DNA of 64,000 bases from Glandiceps talaboti (taxonomy: Eukaryota > Hemichordata > Enteropneusta > Spengelidae). The stretch covers positions 5,116,642 through 5,180,641 of the forward strand of contig NC_135565.1 in assembly GCF_964340395.1 (NCBI RefSeq), given 5' to 3'. Shown piece after piece: positions 1 to 14,127 of this stretch. The stretch's first letter is position 1. Each line of letters opens with the position of its first letter. Position numbers and translations under genes: made by a program. Below the pieces are notes generated by a model. The model ran no database searches, was not told the DNA's origin, and worked only from the letters and a program-made list of their open reading frames with translations.

Positions 1-2129
1 GAAAATTCCTAAAACTTTTGGATATTTCAAAACCAGTATGTAAAACATTCATCCAGACCACAGTCCCATGTTCATCTGCATTATACTAAATGAAATGATT
101 TTACTATTCGTTTGGTTACCATGGTAACCAAAATTGTTCGTAATGCAAACATAGAATATGAAGTTCACTCTTCAAGCTAAGTATATGGCAATGTGGCAGA
201 CAATGTATATATATATATGTATATATATATCACCATCATTAATTCATGCCCTGTTAACGAAAACGACACAAATAAGAATATTCCTTTTTTTCTACCTTCA
301 ATTCATCATAGTTAACCATGAACTTAACCAGGAATTCATTTCTTCCCAGGATTCTGAATGTGCCTTGCCGAAGACACTGTCAAAAAGTGAATTCTTTGTT
401 ACCACGGTAGCCAAACTGAGTGAATTTGATAATCCAGAATTTTAGCCTTGTACGGATAGATTTAGCATACCTATAAGTTCCCATACATGTTACTTTGCTC
501 CATATATAGTGAACACGTATGTTCATATAATATTAGCAATAACAGAACGTTGGAATATGTTTCCTACAGAATTTTTACACAGTCGACAATAATTATTATT
601 ATATTATATTCTCCCAATAAATTAGCAACGTGTATATTTTAGTTAATTGACAAGAAGTCGGTCTTTCAACGCCATCAAATAAATGTTTAGAAAACATATA
701 TTTATTCATAGCTTCTTTTTAGAAATGGGAGAATCGTATACAGGTTATATAACCTTTTGGGAAGGATTTAATTTGTACAATTATTTGACTCCAATGGGAA
801 TGACAGCTCTTCCATTTTACTCTTTTCGTATACGTATTCCTTTGGGGGTTCTGAAAATTCACATCAGTTACATCAAACAGCTGACGGTCAGGATTAAATG
901 CAACCTTTTCCCTAGAGTAAAACATGATATCCAAATAATCAAAACAGAATTGAATAAATGAGAGTAATTCTAATAAGTCGCCATACTACAAAAACATATT
1001 GTCCTGCGAAATGACGTCACTGACTGTTGATGTTTTCTTGAGTCAACATGTCTTCCTGAGCTAGCTTTGCAGCTGGTCTTTAAAGTCCAGAGAGTGAGAG
1101 AGGCTTCCAAAGGTTACTAGTACACAGTTTGAAAAAGTACAATCTTCATGTGCATCGCTCGTAAATCATAGATATGCAAATATGATCTGCAAAGTTACTC
1201 GGTTTTACCGCGTTTTGAGCAGATATGATCATTCTCAGAGTTATGTTTTGACTTTTTCGTTCAATAACCAAGAACATTTTCAACAAACCTCAAGAATGAG
1301 TATCCTGAAAATTGACAGACAAAAAAAACAACAGTTTGTTGACATACTTTTGGCGGGAAAGTACTTGACAGTGAACTGACCGGTCGGTTATTTGATCATC
1401 TGGCTAGTTTTTCCTCTTCCTTCTTACTCACATTTCTCGTTAGCTTTCTTAAGTCGGCTTTAAATCTCCGTAAACCTCGGTTTAGTATCATGATAACATT
1501 GAACATTTAACACAGTAACATATAATGATAGGATATCTTGAACATTTATAGACCAATAGTTCACTGTATGATAAAAGGCTAAATTCTTTTAGTTAGTTAG
1601 GCCCCAGACCCCTCAATGTCTAACTTCATTGATCATTGTTTCAGACAGAACAATACATGTTACTACTATATGAGTATGAATATAAACCCAGTATGTACTG
1701 ACAAAAATGTTCTTTTATTAACACTTTAATGTTAGTGCCATACATTGACTATTCAGTTCACTGTTTATTAAGTGTTTTCAGGCTTCATAAATATTTATTA
1801 GGCTCTTTTATGTATGGTTTGATTCACCAACAATCACTGCATTCTTTGTATGATTATTTTAGAGTTCCTAGTCATGACTGTGATACTCCATTCTGCTTAT
1901 GTCAAAATCTATATCCATAACATGTCAGATCAAACCCAGGCCAATTTACTATTGATTTTTCGGACGCAAAATGTTATAATGACATCCCTGTCAACATAAA
2001 ATGTATTAATTCTTTATATCTTTTCAAACAAATCTCCTAGCAACATCTACTGCCACAGTATAACTAATCAACTGTATAGTTACAATTTTAATCGTGTGTA
2101 CATAATACATTATATAGTTTGAGTACCTT
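1..2129. other. non-coding flank, no gene recognised
   Basis: I see no reading frame with a recognisable protein here; all open frames are under 100 codons and biased by AT content. Items seen are a 22-bp palindrome at 111-132 (listed separately), a CRE-like TGACGTCA at 1012-1019 and short AT runs. No repeat family could be assigned by eye. Confidence 0.5.
111..132. promoter_or_regulatory. perfect 22-bp palindrome with RFX-type X-box core
   Basis: The stretch is a perfect inverted repeat whose core GGTTACCATGGTAACC fits the RFX X-box pattern (GTNRCC, short spacer, RGYAAC) on both strands. A weaker version, GTTACCACGGTAGCC, lies at 398-412. RFX factors bind such sites at ciliary and other gene promoters in animals. 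No gene start is visible nearby, so function is unproven. Confidence 0.4.
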
Positions 2130-2262
2130 TCTGTGATTTTCTGTATATAAATATGTGAGTGGACAGGCCCAGACAAGTTGTAAGCTATTTCCTGACTCCC
2201 CATTTACCCATTGTTATAATTTATTAGGGGTAAATAAACTGATTATTATTATTATTATTATA
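2130..2262 (+). repeat. probable retroposon 3' end with ATT tail
   Basis: A short sequence ending in AATAAAC and then an (ATT)n run at 2241-2261 has the look of the 3' terminus of a LINE or SINE, many of which end in a short tandem tail in invertebrates. No coding remnant is visible upstream, so the family cannot be named. Confidence 0.4.
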
Positions 2263-3912
2263 GTCTTCTATTTCTCGATTCGATGACATATTTTTAATTT
2301 TTAAAATATTCTCGTTTAGGGTTAAAAACAGATTCCATCAAAAGTAAAACTGGGATGTATTTGTTGGGCTAAAATGATGATTCAAGCTCCTACAACCTCA
2401 AACTAAAAGAATTGTGATTTGTATATCCTTCATTTGAATACTGATCCCGCCACATTGAAAAGAAGATGTTGAATAAGGTCAATTGGTAAAACAGAGGTTT
2501 GTCACAAAAATAATCTATATGGCTTATATATGTTTCAGGTGAACTAAAATCCACTCTCGACTTTAAAAAAGAAAGAAAAAGGAAACAACGTTAATTTAGA
2601 ATACGACAAGCAACCGTGTAACAAATAACTTGACAAATCATTGTCGAATTGAATAAAATGTTATTTCATGTTTGTTTGCTTCCAGCCAGTCAACCAGATG
2701 GTCAAATGTGGTTCATACCATAGCAAGTACATGACCTGATGTATATGTTGTACCGTGGCATGGTGATGTTGTACAGACATATATGCTGCTAATGCTACCA
2801 TGACAACAGTCGAGAGAGGGTATCTGTCTATTTGAATTTAATTCCCTTAAACAGAAAATCCACCCCTGAATAGTATACTGTTGATTAAATCGTAATTGGG
2901 ACATTGGAAGGATCATTGGTACGTTATTTTTGAGATAAACTAATAAGCCCTTAAGGAAAATCAAATGATGGCTTGTTTAAAGTTTTATGCGCCTTGTGGA
3001 CAAATTTAAGTTCTTCCATTCTCTCTGAGGTTTGCCATTAAAAGCTTGTTCCTGGACCTTTTGAAATGATAGGAAAGAATTTTGGGGTTCAACCGCTCGT
3101 TTTCAAGGACATCACCAATCTGTTATATGTTCCAATAGAATTAACATATTTCAGAATTCTATTCAAATAAAAGATTTGTACAGCGATTCATAATTTTTTG
3201 TTATTTTTAAATTATAATTGATATAAACGAGCGTGGGTTGGAATATTCTAGAACAAGAAAAAATTGCAACAGTTTATATCATTTGACCTACAGTTTGAAT
3301 GAATGTGCAATATATGGCAAAATAAGTTACAGCACAAAACCAACGCATCGACCAACGGACGGACAATTTCCATATGGCAGCCCCAGCCACACATTGATTC
3401 TTTCGCGAACTACATTGTGCTTTCGAAGTGAGTACTAGTACAGTTTGTGAGGTCAGCTTCCGAGAGTATTTGATACATAAATACATAAATACATAAATAC
3501 TGCACAAGAAATATTAGTTTAGTAAGCCCTATTATAACCTGTACATACCTCACTGACGAGATATCCTCTCATCGGCAGTCTGCCAGTCATTAGGGTGATA
3601 CCCTATCCATACCATAACTGTGTTATGTGTCTCTTGAGATGCCATTACATATAAATCAACATTAATAACGCTACTACTCGTGTCCGAATACACCAATCAA
3701 TATTTGAAAATGGGTCAGATAAACTCTACATATATATTAAAGATTTTGCTTTGTCAAGAAGATATATCGCGCACAAAGGCATTGGATCTCATAAGAAGGA
3801 AGATAAACTCGGCAAAGGCGCCTGTAGATTATATTTTGAATTTAGAATTGTGATTAGGTACCGTACGTGTACATTTTCTCTTCTCTTGACATATTTTTGG
3901 AACAAGTCTAGT
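2263..3912. other. non-coding, no gene recognised
   Basis: There are no supportable genes. A short 8-mer repeat of the form ATACATAA occurs around 3473-3500. Frames on both strands near 3240-3510 overlap each other and match nothing I recognise. Confidence 0.45.
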
Positions 3913-4136
3913 TCTAGTTTCTAAACCACGTCTTTTCGAAATGTTTTACCCGTTCGGTAAAACTTACAAAAAAGTGTGCATGCGCAGGAAAATTCAATAG
4001 CACCCCCCCCCCCCCTCCACGTACTGCTATTACGATTGTCTACTTCTAGGTTCGAATTTTGTTTTCGAAATACTTTACCCACTTTGTAAGCCATACATAA
4101 AACTGCGCTTGTGCTTTAAAAATTCATGGCGTCCCT
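3913..4136. repeat. diverged tandem duplication, about 132-bp period
   Basis: Two imperfect copies begin at 3913 (TCTAGTTTCTAAACC) and 4045 (TCTAGGTTCGAATTT). Both contain TTTTCGAAAT, a TTTACCC block and an AAAATTCA...GC(A/G)(C/T)CCC end. Similarity by eye is about 70%. A C-homopolymer at 4001-4015 sits between them. Confidence 0.5.
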
Positions 4137-5014
4137 GAAAAGAGTATCAGTGTACGAGGTGAAATACTCCCAGAATTAACACACTCCTAAATATTGCGAT
4201 GTAGGTCTCTTTAGTATCTATGTGTATATTCTCTCATTCTGGAATATAATTTATTACAGGTATAATTTGGAAGCGGGTCACTTCTTAACGAAAAATCTCT
4301 AAACATGGGTAGACTTGTCATCTGAAAATTCATAGCGTTGATAAAATTAATGTCTTTAATCTTCAGGAATACCTTCACAGCATCAGAATAAAGTTAATGG
4401 CTGGATGATTGAGACTGGAAATCCCTAAAAATAGGTTTGAGTTGTTGTTATTTTTTTAATACATGGGTCGATGTTTTGAATTTGGGACACACATCCCGCC
4501 TGAAAATTTGGCGAGTACTTTTTCAAAATGCATCACCCGCTTAATAACACGTTCAGAAAGTTGTGTTTGAACTGTAGCACGCCATATCGTCATGGGCTCT
4601 GGATACCATCTACGTTTTGCCCAACGGCAAAGAACCTAAATAATTTCGCATACCCTGCAAAAGAACACATCTTGGTTGGAAGACGAAATACATTCCACAT
4701 CCTCTCTGAATCCTTTCCTACGCCTTTTGACTGCGTTATATATCTATATATTTACATATGGAGTTTAACATTGAAATAATGGTCAAAACGTTACAACGTT
4801 ATCGACAAATAACAGGTCTTTACGCGATGATGTCAGTGAATATTTAATAAGTTCAGCCACCATCAGAGATGAAAATAGCATAAAGTGACACTTATCTTCA
4901 TATTATTCATCAATGTATTAAAGGTGAATACAAATCATTAATGTGATGCGCATTAAGATTTACATAATTCATATTCGATACATTTGAAGATGTCTCATTC
5001 CATGCCTAGATTGA

Positions 5015-5850
5015 CCTTATAATTAACATCCGGGATATTTCCAAATCTGCCCGTGGGCAATATCAGTAATGTAATGACTTCCATTTTGAAACATGATATA
5101 AGTTGTCAAGTTTTATGGACAAGTGAGTGAGATGCTGCCCTGTGGAATATGTAGAGATGTCCAGATGTGCATTATTTTTTTGATATTCAAACATGCAGAC
5201 AGCGTAACGTAAATCAGATACATATTTTTTGAGGTATTCAAAAGCATTCAAAATATGGTACCCTATAATGAGTTTTGTAAATCATGTGTGTCTAGGGTCA
5301 GACAGGTTGTCTGAAAATACGTCTTAAGTAAATGTATATTCCGAATCAAATTATGATTTCCAACATTGATGATGTCACTGCTGACATGTTCGTGAATTAC
5401 TTATTAAGAATGGGTTCGTTATTCTTTAGCACAACCATCTTACAACAGTTGACGCAGTCAAAGATGGCATTGTTAGGGTGATATCTCTACCGAACGTCCT
5501 AGTAAAATAAATGGCTTATACCCCTGCTTGATGATTGTATTGCATCTGTCGCTGTCAGTGGTGATGATGACATTTTTATGGTGACATTTTTACACATTTT
5601 AACGTACTGTGGTATTCTCTTGCACACTATATATTGCATTTGGTGTTGCCAGTAATGATATTTTTATGTTTAAGTTTTATGGACGTCTCTGAAAATGAGT
5701 CACACTTTTTCGGCCATTTTAAAGATAAATCACAGTGGCTATCTTTCTGAACTGCTATGCAATCAATATAACGGCAGGTGGTCGTTCAAATGCTTTCCAC
5801 GTAAAAGCTGATTTTCTGACAACAGCGTTTCCTTCTTTTCTAGAAATCAA
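5015..5850. repeat. dispersed repeat family, copy 1 (compare 10770-11920)
   Basis: Blocks of this segment recur in the same order between 10770 and 11920. Examples are the CATC(C/T)GGGATATTT...TGCCC(G/A)TGGG block at 5027 and 10787, the GACGCAGTCAAAGATGGCAT block near 5450 (compare 11655), and the TGGCTATCTTTCTGAACTG block near 5730 (compare 11787). The copies are diverged. No coding signal is visible, so this is an old interspersed or duplicated repeat. Confidence 0.4.
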
Positions 5851-6498
5851 AGGCGGCGTGCAAAAAGTCAAAGGAAGTAGATTTTTGGTGTGGATACTAC
5901 TCCGACTCTGAATTAGTTATGTGCTTGAAGTGTTATATGCCCTGTGTAAGCTCGAAGTCGTGTGTAAGCTCAAAGCGAAGTGTGTCATGTAATGAGATAG
6001 TGGAGTCTGTTTAATCATTGTGAAATATCGCTAGGTTATAATTTTACAATGTAATCACAAAAGCAATGAGTTTATGCGTTTCATCATTTTTTTAAATATT
6101 TTTTATCGAAACTGTGCTCTTTAAAAAAAGACATGAGAATTGATGATAAATCACTCGAGTGATGAGAAATCAAATTCGATAAAAAAGATGACTTTATTTT
6201 AGGAATATTGCTTGGGCATTGTCTTTATGTCTTTTGCCTATAAACTTGATCTGCCCCATGCTGGTTTTATGTTTAGTTGAATCATATAGTCCCTAAACAT
6301 TTGAATGAGGTTACGATAACCATTGCATCGTAAAGTTTACTGTAGGCAGATTGACTTTGAATACCTGTACGCTTTATTGTATGTCACAGAGTGATATATA
6401 CTTCCTGGATTTAATGACCGTTTAGTATGGCTATAACAGTCAATCATTTGTTTTCTAAGTACGTATGACTTCCCGTCTACCTTTAGTGGGTTTATCTT

Positions 6499-6515
6499 AT
6501 CTCTCTGTCTGTCTC

Positions 6516-6552
<37 letters not shown>

Positions 6553-6905
6553 ATAACTGCTATCTGTCCACTTGTCTATCTCTATCTACTCATCTAACCG
6601 TCCATCCTTCCATCCATCCATCCATCCATCCATCCATTCATCCACCAATCTATCCATCCTTCCGTCTGTCTCTAACTAGTTCTATCTATCCATCTGTTAA
6701 TCCGTCCGTCCGACCATCCGATTCATCAATCCATCCATCCATCCGGTCCATCCATCCATCGATCAATCTATCCATCCTTCCGTCTATATATTTCTATCTA
6801 TGTTTGTCACTCTTTATCCATCCATCCGTGTGTCTGTCTGTATGTCTGTCTGTCTGTCCGTCCGTCCGTCCGTCCATCCGTCCGTCCTTCAATTTATCAA
6901 TCTAT
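6499..6905 (+). repeat. compound tetranucleotide microsatellite (GTCT/CATC/CCGT)
   Basis: GTCT units at 6503-6550 change to CATC-rich units at 6600-6790 and to GTCT/GTCC units at 6829-6890. The 198-codon frame across it is only the translation of the repeat (runs of CLSV and HPSI), not a gene. Confidence 0.9.
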
Positions 6906-7887
6906 CAAACTTATAAGGGAATATATGAGAAATTGAGACAGACTTCTGATTCCCGACTTTCTCATCCTGTCAGCAGGACAACCTCACATTTGTTAATCAT
7001 TGTGTATGTTGACAGGGATCGATCACATTACCGTTTTACTCAAGTCACTGCTGCCTGTTGATAATTGTATTGAACATCTGTATCTAGCGAGGTAATACAC
7101 CTTTCTCTGCTTCTTTCCTTGTTTTAACAACAGCTTCAGCTTTTTCTAACGGCAACACTTTTAGTGTAATACAATATTTATATCATACTGAACAGTCTTT
7201 GCGCAGAATATACATTTCTGATGAAGCATAACTGGCGGTTTTTGTGTTTGGTACGACGGTATAGTGTATGAAGAGGACAGATTCAGTGTGTTGAGAAATT
7301 CTGGCTTGAAACTGCATTGGCATTATTTAAAAAAAAAACACATATCGTCGAAGGAAACATATCCAATATTCTATCACGGAAATCGTCAAAAATTAGTACG
7401 AGTCGGTGCTCGGGTGGATATTTTATCTAAGTTCATATCTCATATTGTTGTCTTTGTCTGTATCCATTACAGCCCCGGACTTCGACGTGCACAAATCATG
7501 GTCTATTGTTTAACTTGATGCTAAGTTATGGTTATCATGTTTAAACTAAGGACCCAACTGCAGTGGCAACCTTATCATAAACAGACTAAACCCATTCAAT
7601 TGATACCCAGCTGAGTCATAATGGTTACATTGTAATCAAACGTGTGTCAACTAGCTTTTTCAAAATTAGACAGATGAAGACTTTCACATTACATATAAAC
7701 AAGGTTGAATACTTTGTTCTTGATCCCATGAACATTAGATTTGCTCTCATTGGCCTAAATTTGCTGAGTTGTCGTTATTGTATATCAAGTTTAATCAAGC
7801 TGTGATATCAGAAAATATCCCAATTCTACCATTACGATATATGTACTTTCAATGATTACATAAGACTAACTAACTATTTTTCATCAG
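6906..7887. other. non-coding, no gene recognised
   Basis: No feature supported beyond ordinary AT-rich sequence. A short ACTAACTAACTA run occurs at 7865-7876, just left of the LINE tail, and resembles the repeat that ends that tail. Confidence 0.4.
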
Positions 7888-7890
7888 TCA

Positions 7891-8049
7891 ATGGTTAAAG
7901 GTGAGGCTGTTAACACCATTAAGGACTGGAACAATCTACCAGCGTCAATAAAACAGATATCACAAAGAAATGCCTTTAAAAAAGAAGTCAAATCATATCT
8001 GTCTAGTACACTAAGGGATACTGAAAACAGCGAGTTTATTCGTTATTAG
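7891..8049 (+). pseudogene. LINE RT C-terminal tail fragment
   Basis: The frame encodes the last 52 residues of a non-LTR retrotransposon ORF. It has the conserved pattern TIKDWNNLP followed by a helical stretch with AFKKEVKSYL, then a TAG stop. Such a 'xVxxWNxLPxxI...F...L...L' ending is typical of the C-terminus of CR1/Daphne-like LINE proteins. Nothing resembling RT precedes it, so this is a 5'-truncated copy. The 3' UTR runs to about 8287 and ends in TAACTAACTAATTAACTAAC, the usual kind of short tandem tail. It is a dead retroposon, not a host exon. The exact clade is uncertain. Confidence 0.65.
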
Positions 8050-8288
8050 TTAGTTTGCCTCCATGTTTTTCCTACCTCTGTTATTCTTTCCCATTCAATG
8101 CATACGTAGATAAACACCTTTGCTAATCCCGCCACTATCTTGATTAATTAAAGGAACCCCACTGGAAACAAGTCTTTGACGTTGAGGGTTGTCCAAGTAA
8201 TTCAACAATTTGAATTGTACCAGTTTGTATGTGTATATCAGTGCTGTCGACCTTGTTGTTTTACTGACACTAACTAATTAACTAACTA
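8050..8288 (+). repeat. LINE 3' UTR with TAAC-type tail
   Basis: Continuation of the truncated LINE after its stop codon. It ends in a TAACTAA-type tandem at 8268-8288. The same short unit occurs to the left of the copy at 7865-7876 and may be part of the target site or of an older tail. Confidence 0.5.
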
Positions 8289-8409
8289 TTCACTGTAACA
8301 GAGATGACTGTGGCCCACCATATCTCTGAAACAACTCTTAATAGGAAGTGGTGTCTTGTTGTTTTGAAAACATCAAGTCAATTTTTATGGCTAAAATCAA
8401 TATTAAAAT

Positions 8410-9022
8410 AATATGGTGTGTTCGCACTCTTGATCCATATGATGAGTTACACAATTGCTCTCGCACATTGGCCTGTCCAGGGCCGTATATTTGGTCAGTG
8501 TATAATGTACTTGTGAAAATGGTGTCCTCAGCTTCACAGAGGCACATAGATCTTAGTAAAGCTAAGGGCAGTAGTAATATAAATAGTTCTAAGCCTGTCG
8601 CCATAAAATATATAAAACAAAAAAAATGACATGACGGTGTGGTTACCGAAATCGTATAATATTTTAAATAGAGCACATGAGTTGTCGTGGTTCAGGAACA
8701 TCCTTTCGATGGGTTTACTCATTACATATGCAAAGCTTCGGCTTCAGCTTTTTTTCGAAAGATTAAAAATGTATTTGCCTCGGGTAAATAGATCTTTTCC
8801 CTGGCGAAGTTGTATCTAGTGATGGGTCACACAAAAGGTCAAATTGTTTGAAGACCATATGGCACCATGTTGTAACAAAATGTGTATCAAATTCAGTCAA
8901 CATGTACTATGTGACTTCTTACAAATCACGATCAGCCTATTGAAATGTTCATTTTTATTACCATTTTGCAAAAGTACTGTTAGTCATGGAATATGGTGTG
9001 TTCGCACTCTTGATCTATATGA
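8410..9022. repeat. pair of about 31-bp direct repeats 580 bp apart
   Basis: AATATGGTGTGTTCGCACTC begins at 8410 and again at 8990. Both continue as TTGATC(C/T)ATATGA with one substitution over roughly 31 bases. The 549 bases between hold no recognisable coding sequence. The pair could be the ends of a small element, a duplication of a target, or two copies of a short repeat. Confidence 0.45.
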
Positions 9023-9108
9023 GTGAACGCAACGTTCGAAAGGCATCATTAACAAATGTCACATAAAACAAAACAACCAGACGCACATATCTCCGGATCC
9101 GATCCACT

Positions 9109-9109
9109 A

Positions 9110-9178
<69 letters not shown>

Positions 9179-9179
9179 C

Positions 9180-9237
<58 letters not shown>

Positions 9238-9240
9238 TAG
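9109..9240. repeat. compound TA / GT / GACA microsatellite
   Basis: (TA)n at 9110-9125 passes into (GT)n to 9173 and (GACA)n at 9183-9236. Open frames on both strands here are translations of the repeat only. Confidence 0.9.
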
Positions 9241-9299
9241 ATTGAGAGCGGGGGACATATCTTGAGACGGAGACAGAGAGAGACAGACGGAGAGACAGA

Positions 9300-10769
9300 C
9301 AAACATATTGAGACTTATTCTGACGTTAGACATCTCTACCTGGCTTCTTTACTATCAGCTGTGTACTAGTTTCGTCATGAGGTTCCTGTGTACTACAGTC
9401 TCCATCAGTTGAAGTATGAATTATGTTTTCCTTTTAATCACAATACAAGGGTTGGTTTTCCAACGCTTTAAGTATAGATGACATTCAAAACATGTGTACA
9501 TACAAGCAGTATAACACGCAGACTGACATTATGAACATGTTTCCTTAGATTCAGACTAGACAATGTTTTATAAATCTTTTAACTGATAACCTCTGGTACT
9601 CAGGTCAGATCCAGACACGGTTGATAAGTACCCCCAACATATGTCTGCAGTGTTTTGAGTTCAATGTCATCAATCGAACTTGTGATAACTCATTTTAACT
9701 ATGTATTCTTCCAAAAACTTTGATCACACATCATGATTTAATTGTGTCTTGATTTGATTATCTTTAAACCCCAATATCATTCCATTTTGTTATCAACTCA
9801 GTTCTTTTTTATTATATATAATTTTCATAATAATTTTATGGTCGATTTTTCCCCAGTAATTATTCTCAAGTCATATGACTTTATAATTTATGTTCCAAAC
9901 CAGAATTCAAATGACATGGAACGTTTTGTTACTGTATACAAAATCATGCTTATATTGTCTTGGTGATAATAGTGTTCGTCTGTTGCCATGAAGATTGGAT
10001 GCATATTATGTCGATAAAAGGCCAATTTCTTTTAATCACGCCGAAACACTTTACTCTTCGCAGGGTCAGTTCGGCATTACATCTTTCAATATGTGATCGA
10101 TTATACTCTGAGTACATAATCATATTAGTAAATGTACAGTTTAAAGTGTAGGTTGGATTGATAGATTATCATATCACATGGTCACGCAATTAACAAGTAC
10201 AATACCAAAATACATAGCCTTGACGCACCTTGCAGCAGGGGATTTATATCATTGTCTCATCGGAAATGACACTACTTTAATAAAAATTACTCTCAATATT
10301 CATTTCTTTTATCAAGTGCTATTATTTATCCCGCATTACTGTTATTAATCTGCGATTTTTTTTTTTTTACAACTGTTTTATTTTTTGCCGCTTTCTGGCA
10401 GCTGACAACAAAAGCACATAAATCATTGTAAATGCAACACATAAAAAATACTGGCAATGACATGTGTTAAAATTTATGGTGATATATCGACCCCATTTCA
10501 AAGACGAAAATAACATGATTGCACAGTTCTCCCGTCATATTGGACACATGTATTTCGGTAGAAGTGAATGTTCTTGGACAAGATATTATTACTGGCATTA
10601 TTTTAGATAGGGACATCCGGGCAGGTGAATTTTATTTGGAATACACGAGAAAGAGAAGAAGGTCAGACGAACTCTAATTAGTGATTTTCAGGAGATGCTT
10701 TCAAATCTGATACCGAGTGGTAAGCCTAATTAGGGCAGATACCTCCATATTTGGAAGGCAATATTTTAT
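9300..10769. other. non-coding, no gene recognised
   Basis: AT-rich sequence with no supportable gene or repeat. The reading frames at 9742-10151 lack any recognisable domain and have no coding bias that I can see. Confidence 0.4.
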
Positions 10770-11920
<1,151 letters not shown>

Positions 11921-12055
11921 TCGACAGTGCGTACATTTCATATCTAATGTAAAAAAAAGCAACATGTCGATCATTTTATAATGCAAGTCAATCATGAAAA
12001 ATGTAAACAGAATATTTATGAAATATCTTAGAATCGCAATTATATTTTTTGTCTA

Positions 12056-12314
12056 CAGATGTATGTATGTATGTATGTATGTATGTATGTATGTATGTAT
12101 GTATGTATGTATGTATGTATGTATGTATGTATGCGTCTGTGCATGCGTGTGTCTGTCTGTCTGTCTGTCTGTATGTATGTGTGTATACATGTATAACCTT
12201 GTGTAGACTATTCAATAGTATGTATAATGTGTACATCATGCATACATACATACATACATACATACATACATACATACATACGCACATACATACATACATA
12301 CATACATACATACA

Positions 12315-12345
<31 letters not shown>
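12056..12345. repeat. inverted pair of tetranucleotide arrays (GTAT)n ... (ATAC)n
   Basis: A (GTAT)n array at 12058-12133 is followed by GT/GTCT units, about 60 bases of other sequence, and then a (CATA)n array at 12240-12345. The two arrays are reverse complements, so either strand could fold into a long hairpin. The frames on both strands are repeat translations. Confidence 0.85.
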
Positions 12346-12769
12346 CAAAATCGTAGGAGTGTACTTTTATATGTTGTATATTAAACTATATTAAACATGT
12401 TTAACAAACGTAGGTTTGTCTTGTCTGGAGTGGTAGTTCCTAACAAAAGATTCGATAGTTGCATAACCGTCCACTTGTTATTAAAAAAAGTTTTCATATA
12501 GACCTCAGTAAATTACATCTAAGGTTTGAGTCGAGTCTCTGTAATTGATATTTCATTGCATTATAATGATACCAGCAGGGATGTCGCTCTCTCCGAATGT
12601 TTAACTTTGCGCCTGGTAAATATTTTCATTTTAATAAAACCGTGTTTACGATATCATCAGGTTTGGAGAATGAATTATGATGTCGTTAAATTAATCTGTG
12701 GGTATATCCAGCTGTTATTTTTTTGCGATCGATGCCGTCTGTCAAATATTTGTGCATTATAGTTTTCCT

Positions 12770-13570
12770 TTATTATCGATACGGGACGACAGCTGAACTC
12801 AAATATTTTTGCGATATATTGACATTCTAGTAGCTATTGAATTGATATTCGTTTTATTACACTCACAGTAGGGTGGTGTTTCTGATAACTACTGTGATAT
12901 AAAATATTCATTTTGGGACATTCAGTGTTCACACTATCTTGCATTGATTGATAACCACCGCTATCACCCACTTGTGTAATATACCACATAGAATATCAGG
13001 GAACGAACAGAATTTACGGTAGGAGGTACTAATTATAAGGAGAAAATATGTTGATCAATTTATTTTCGCAGCGCCCCTCCCCCCCCTTTAAGTTGCGCGC
13101 GAGAGAGTGAGATTAAGGCATACACAAACACATTCTTATGGCAGTTGCCCACCTTAATATTAAATGTAGGCTGTAGAACGTATTGCGGCTTCAACATTTT
13201 TCAAATATACTCAGTAAACGACTACTCCTGAGGTTTAATTTGGTTCAAATCATGAGCAAGAAACATAAGAATTTTCATGGTCTCCCCTTCGCACCCTAAT
13301 TTTGTTCGTGGCCGCCATCTTCTCCTCAGCACACCCCATCACAACCACCACATAAATTTTGCGTGTTCCCTTAACTAAACAAAAACCCGGTTTCCGCAAT
13401 AGTACATGGCCGTGTTTTACATAGATTTATCTCCCCCAATGCTTGGATGCGTAATAAGTAAATACTTGCACGATCGTGAATTGACTCCTTCCATACAATA
13501 GAAATATAGTTGTGTACCCGACATTGCTTTCACATTTTCAATGATGCTGATCAAACATTATATTCAAGTG
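12770..13570. repeat. dispersed repeat family, copy 1 (compare 59390-59770)
   Basis: Two blocks recur near 59.4-59.8 kb in the same order and strand: AGCTATTGAATTGATATT...CACAGTAGGGTGGTGTT (12834 on; 59440 on) and CGGTTTCCGCAATAGTA...ATATAGTTGT...CCGACATT (13388 on; 59626 on). Identity is about 75% in the blocks. No protein-like frame was seen. Confidence 0.4.
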
Positions 13571-14127
13571 GTTTGCATTGAATGATGTTTAAATTAGTTT
13601 TTACTGAAGGCTTATTTGTTTTGTAGTTGAAGTATACATTACCTCACTGTCTGATGTTCTGCTCCTTAAAAAGGCGATAAGAATGAAGTAAACGTACATA
13701 AAATTAAACACTTTCGCTTTCGCACACCTAGTATTTCCGCAGGCAGTTTACGTGTTGTACAACTGCCGTAAAGAGGCCGGGTAATTTTGCGATGATATCC
13801 CATGAAAGGGTGATAGGACGATGGTTTTCTGTTTAGAGAAAACACGTCGTGCAGAGAAAACAAGTCTTCATCGACGACATACTCATAAGCTATATGCTAA
13901 AGTGGATTTTATTTTCAGGCAATGTGACCGTCCTTCAGTAAAAGGTATATGCAGTTCAAAATCATTCATATATCCAACTTTATCTGTGTATAAGATTTGA
14001 GATAAATCAGCAGTCTTAAAAAAAATAATGTAAAGTATGTGATACCCCAAAAATATAGAATTTGGCAGTTTGGCTTAAGGTCATTATGGTAGACATATGC
14101 CAAAGATTCCACACACAATTACATTTA
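13571..14127. other. non-coding; includes one member of a short three-copy repeat
   Basis: Near 13745-13830 the sequence ACTGCCGTAAAGAGGCC resembles blocks at 56330-56400 and 60495-60580 that share a (G/C)CCGTAAA(A)GAG core. Nothing else is supportable. Confidence 0.3.

Noticed and set aside
1012-1019. CRE palindrome TGACGTCA
   Set aside because: A single 8-mer in 64 kb is expected by chance, and no gene start is visible.
4050-4060. tRNA B-box-like GGTTCGAATTT
   Set aside because: No A box or cloverleaf can be drawn around it; likewise GGTTCAAATC at about 13242.
6465-7061. 198-codon plus-strand frame
   Set aside because: Translation of a compound tetranucleotide array; low-complexity and without a domain.
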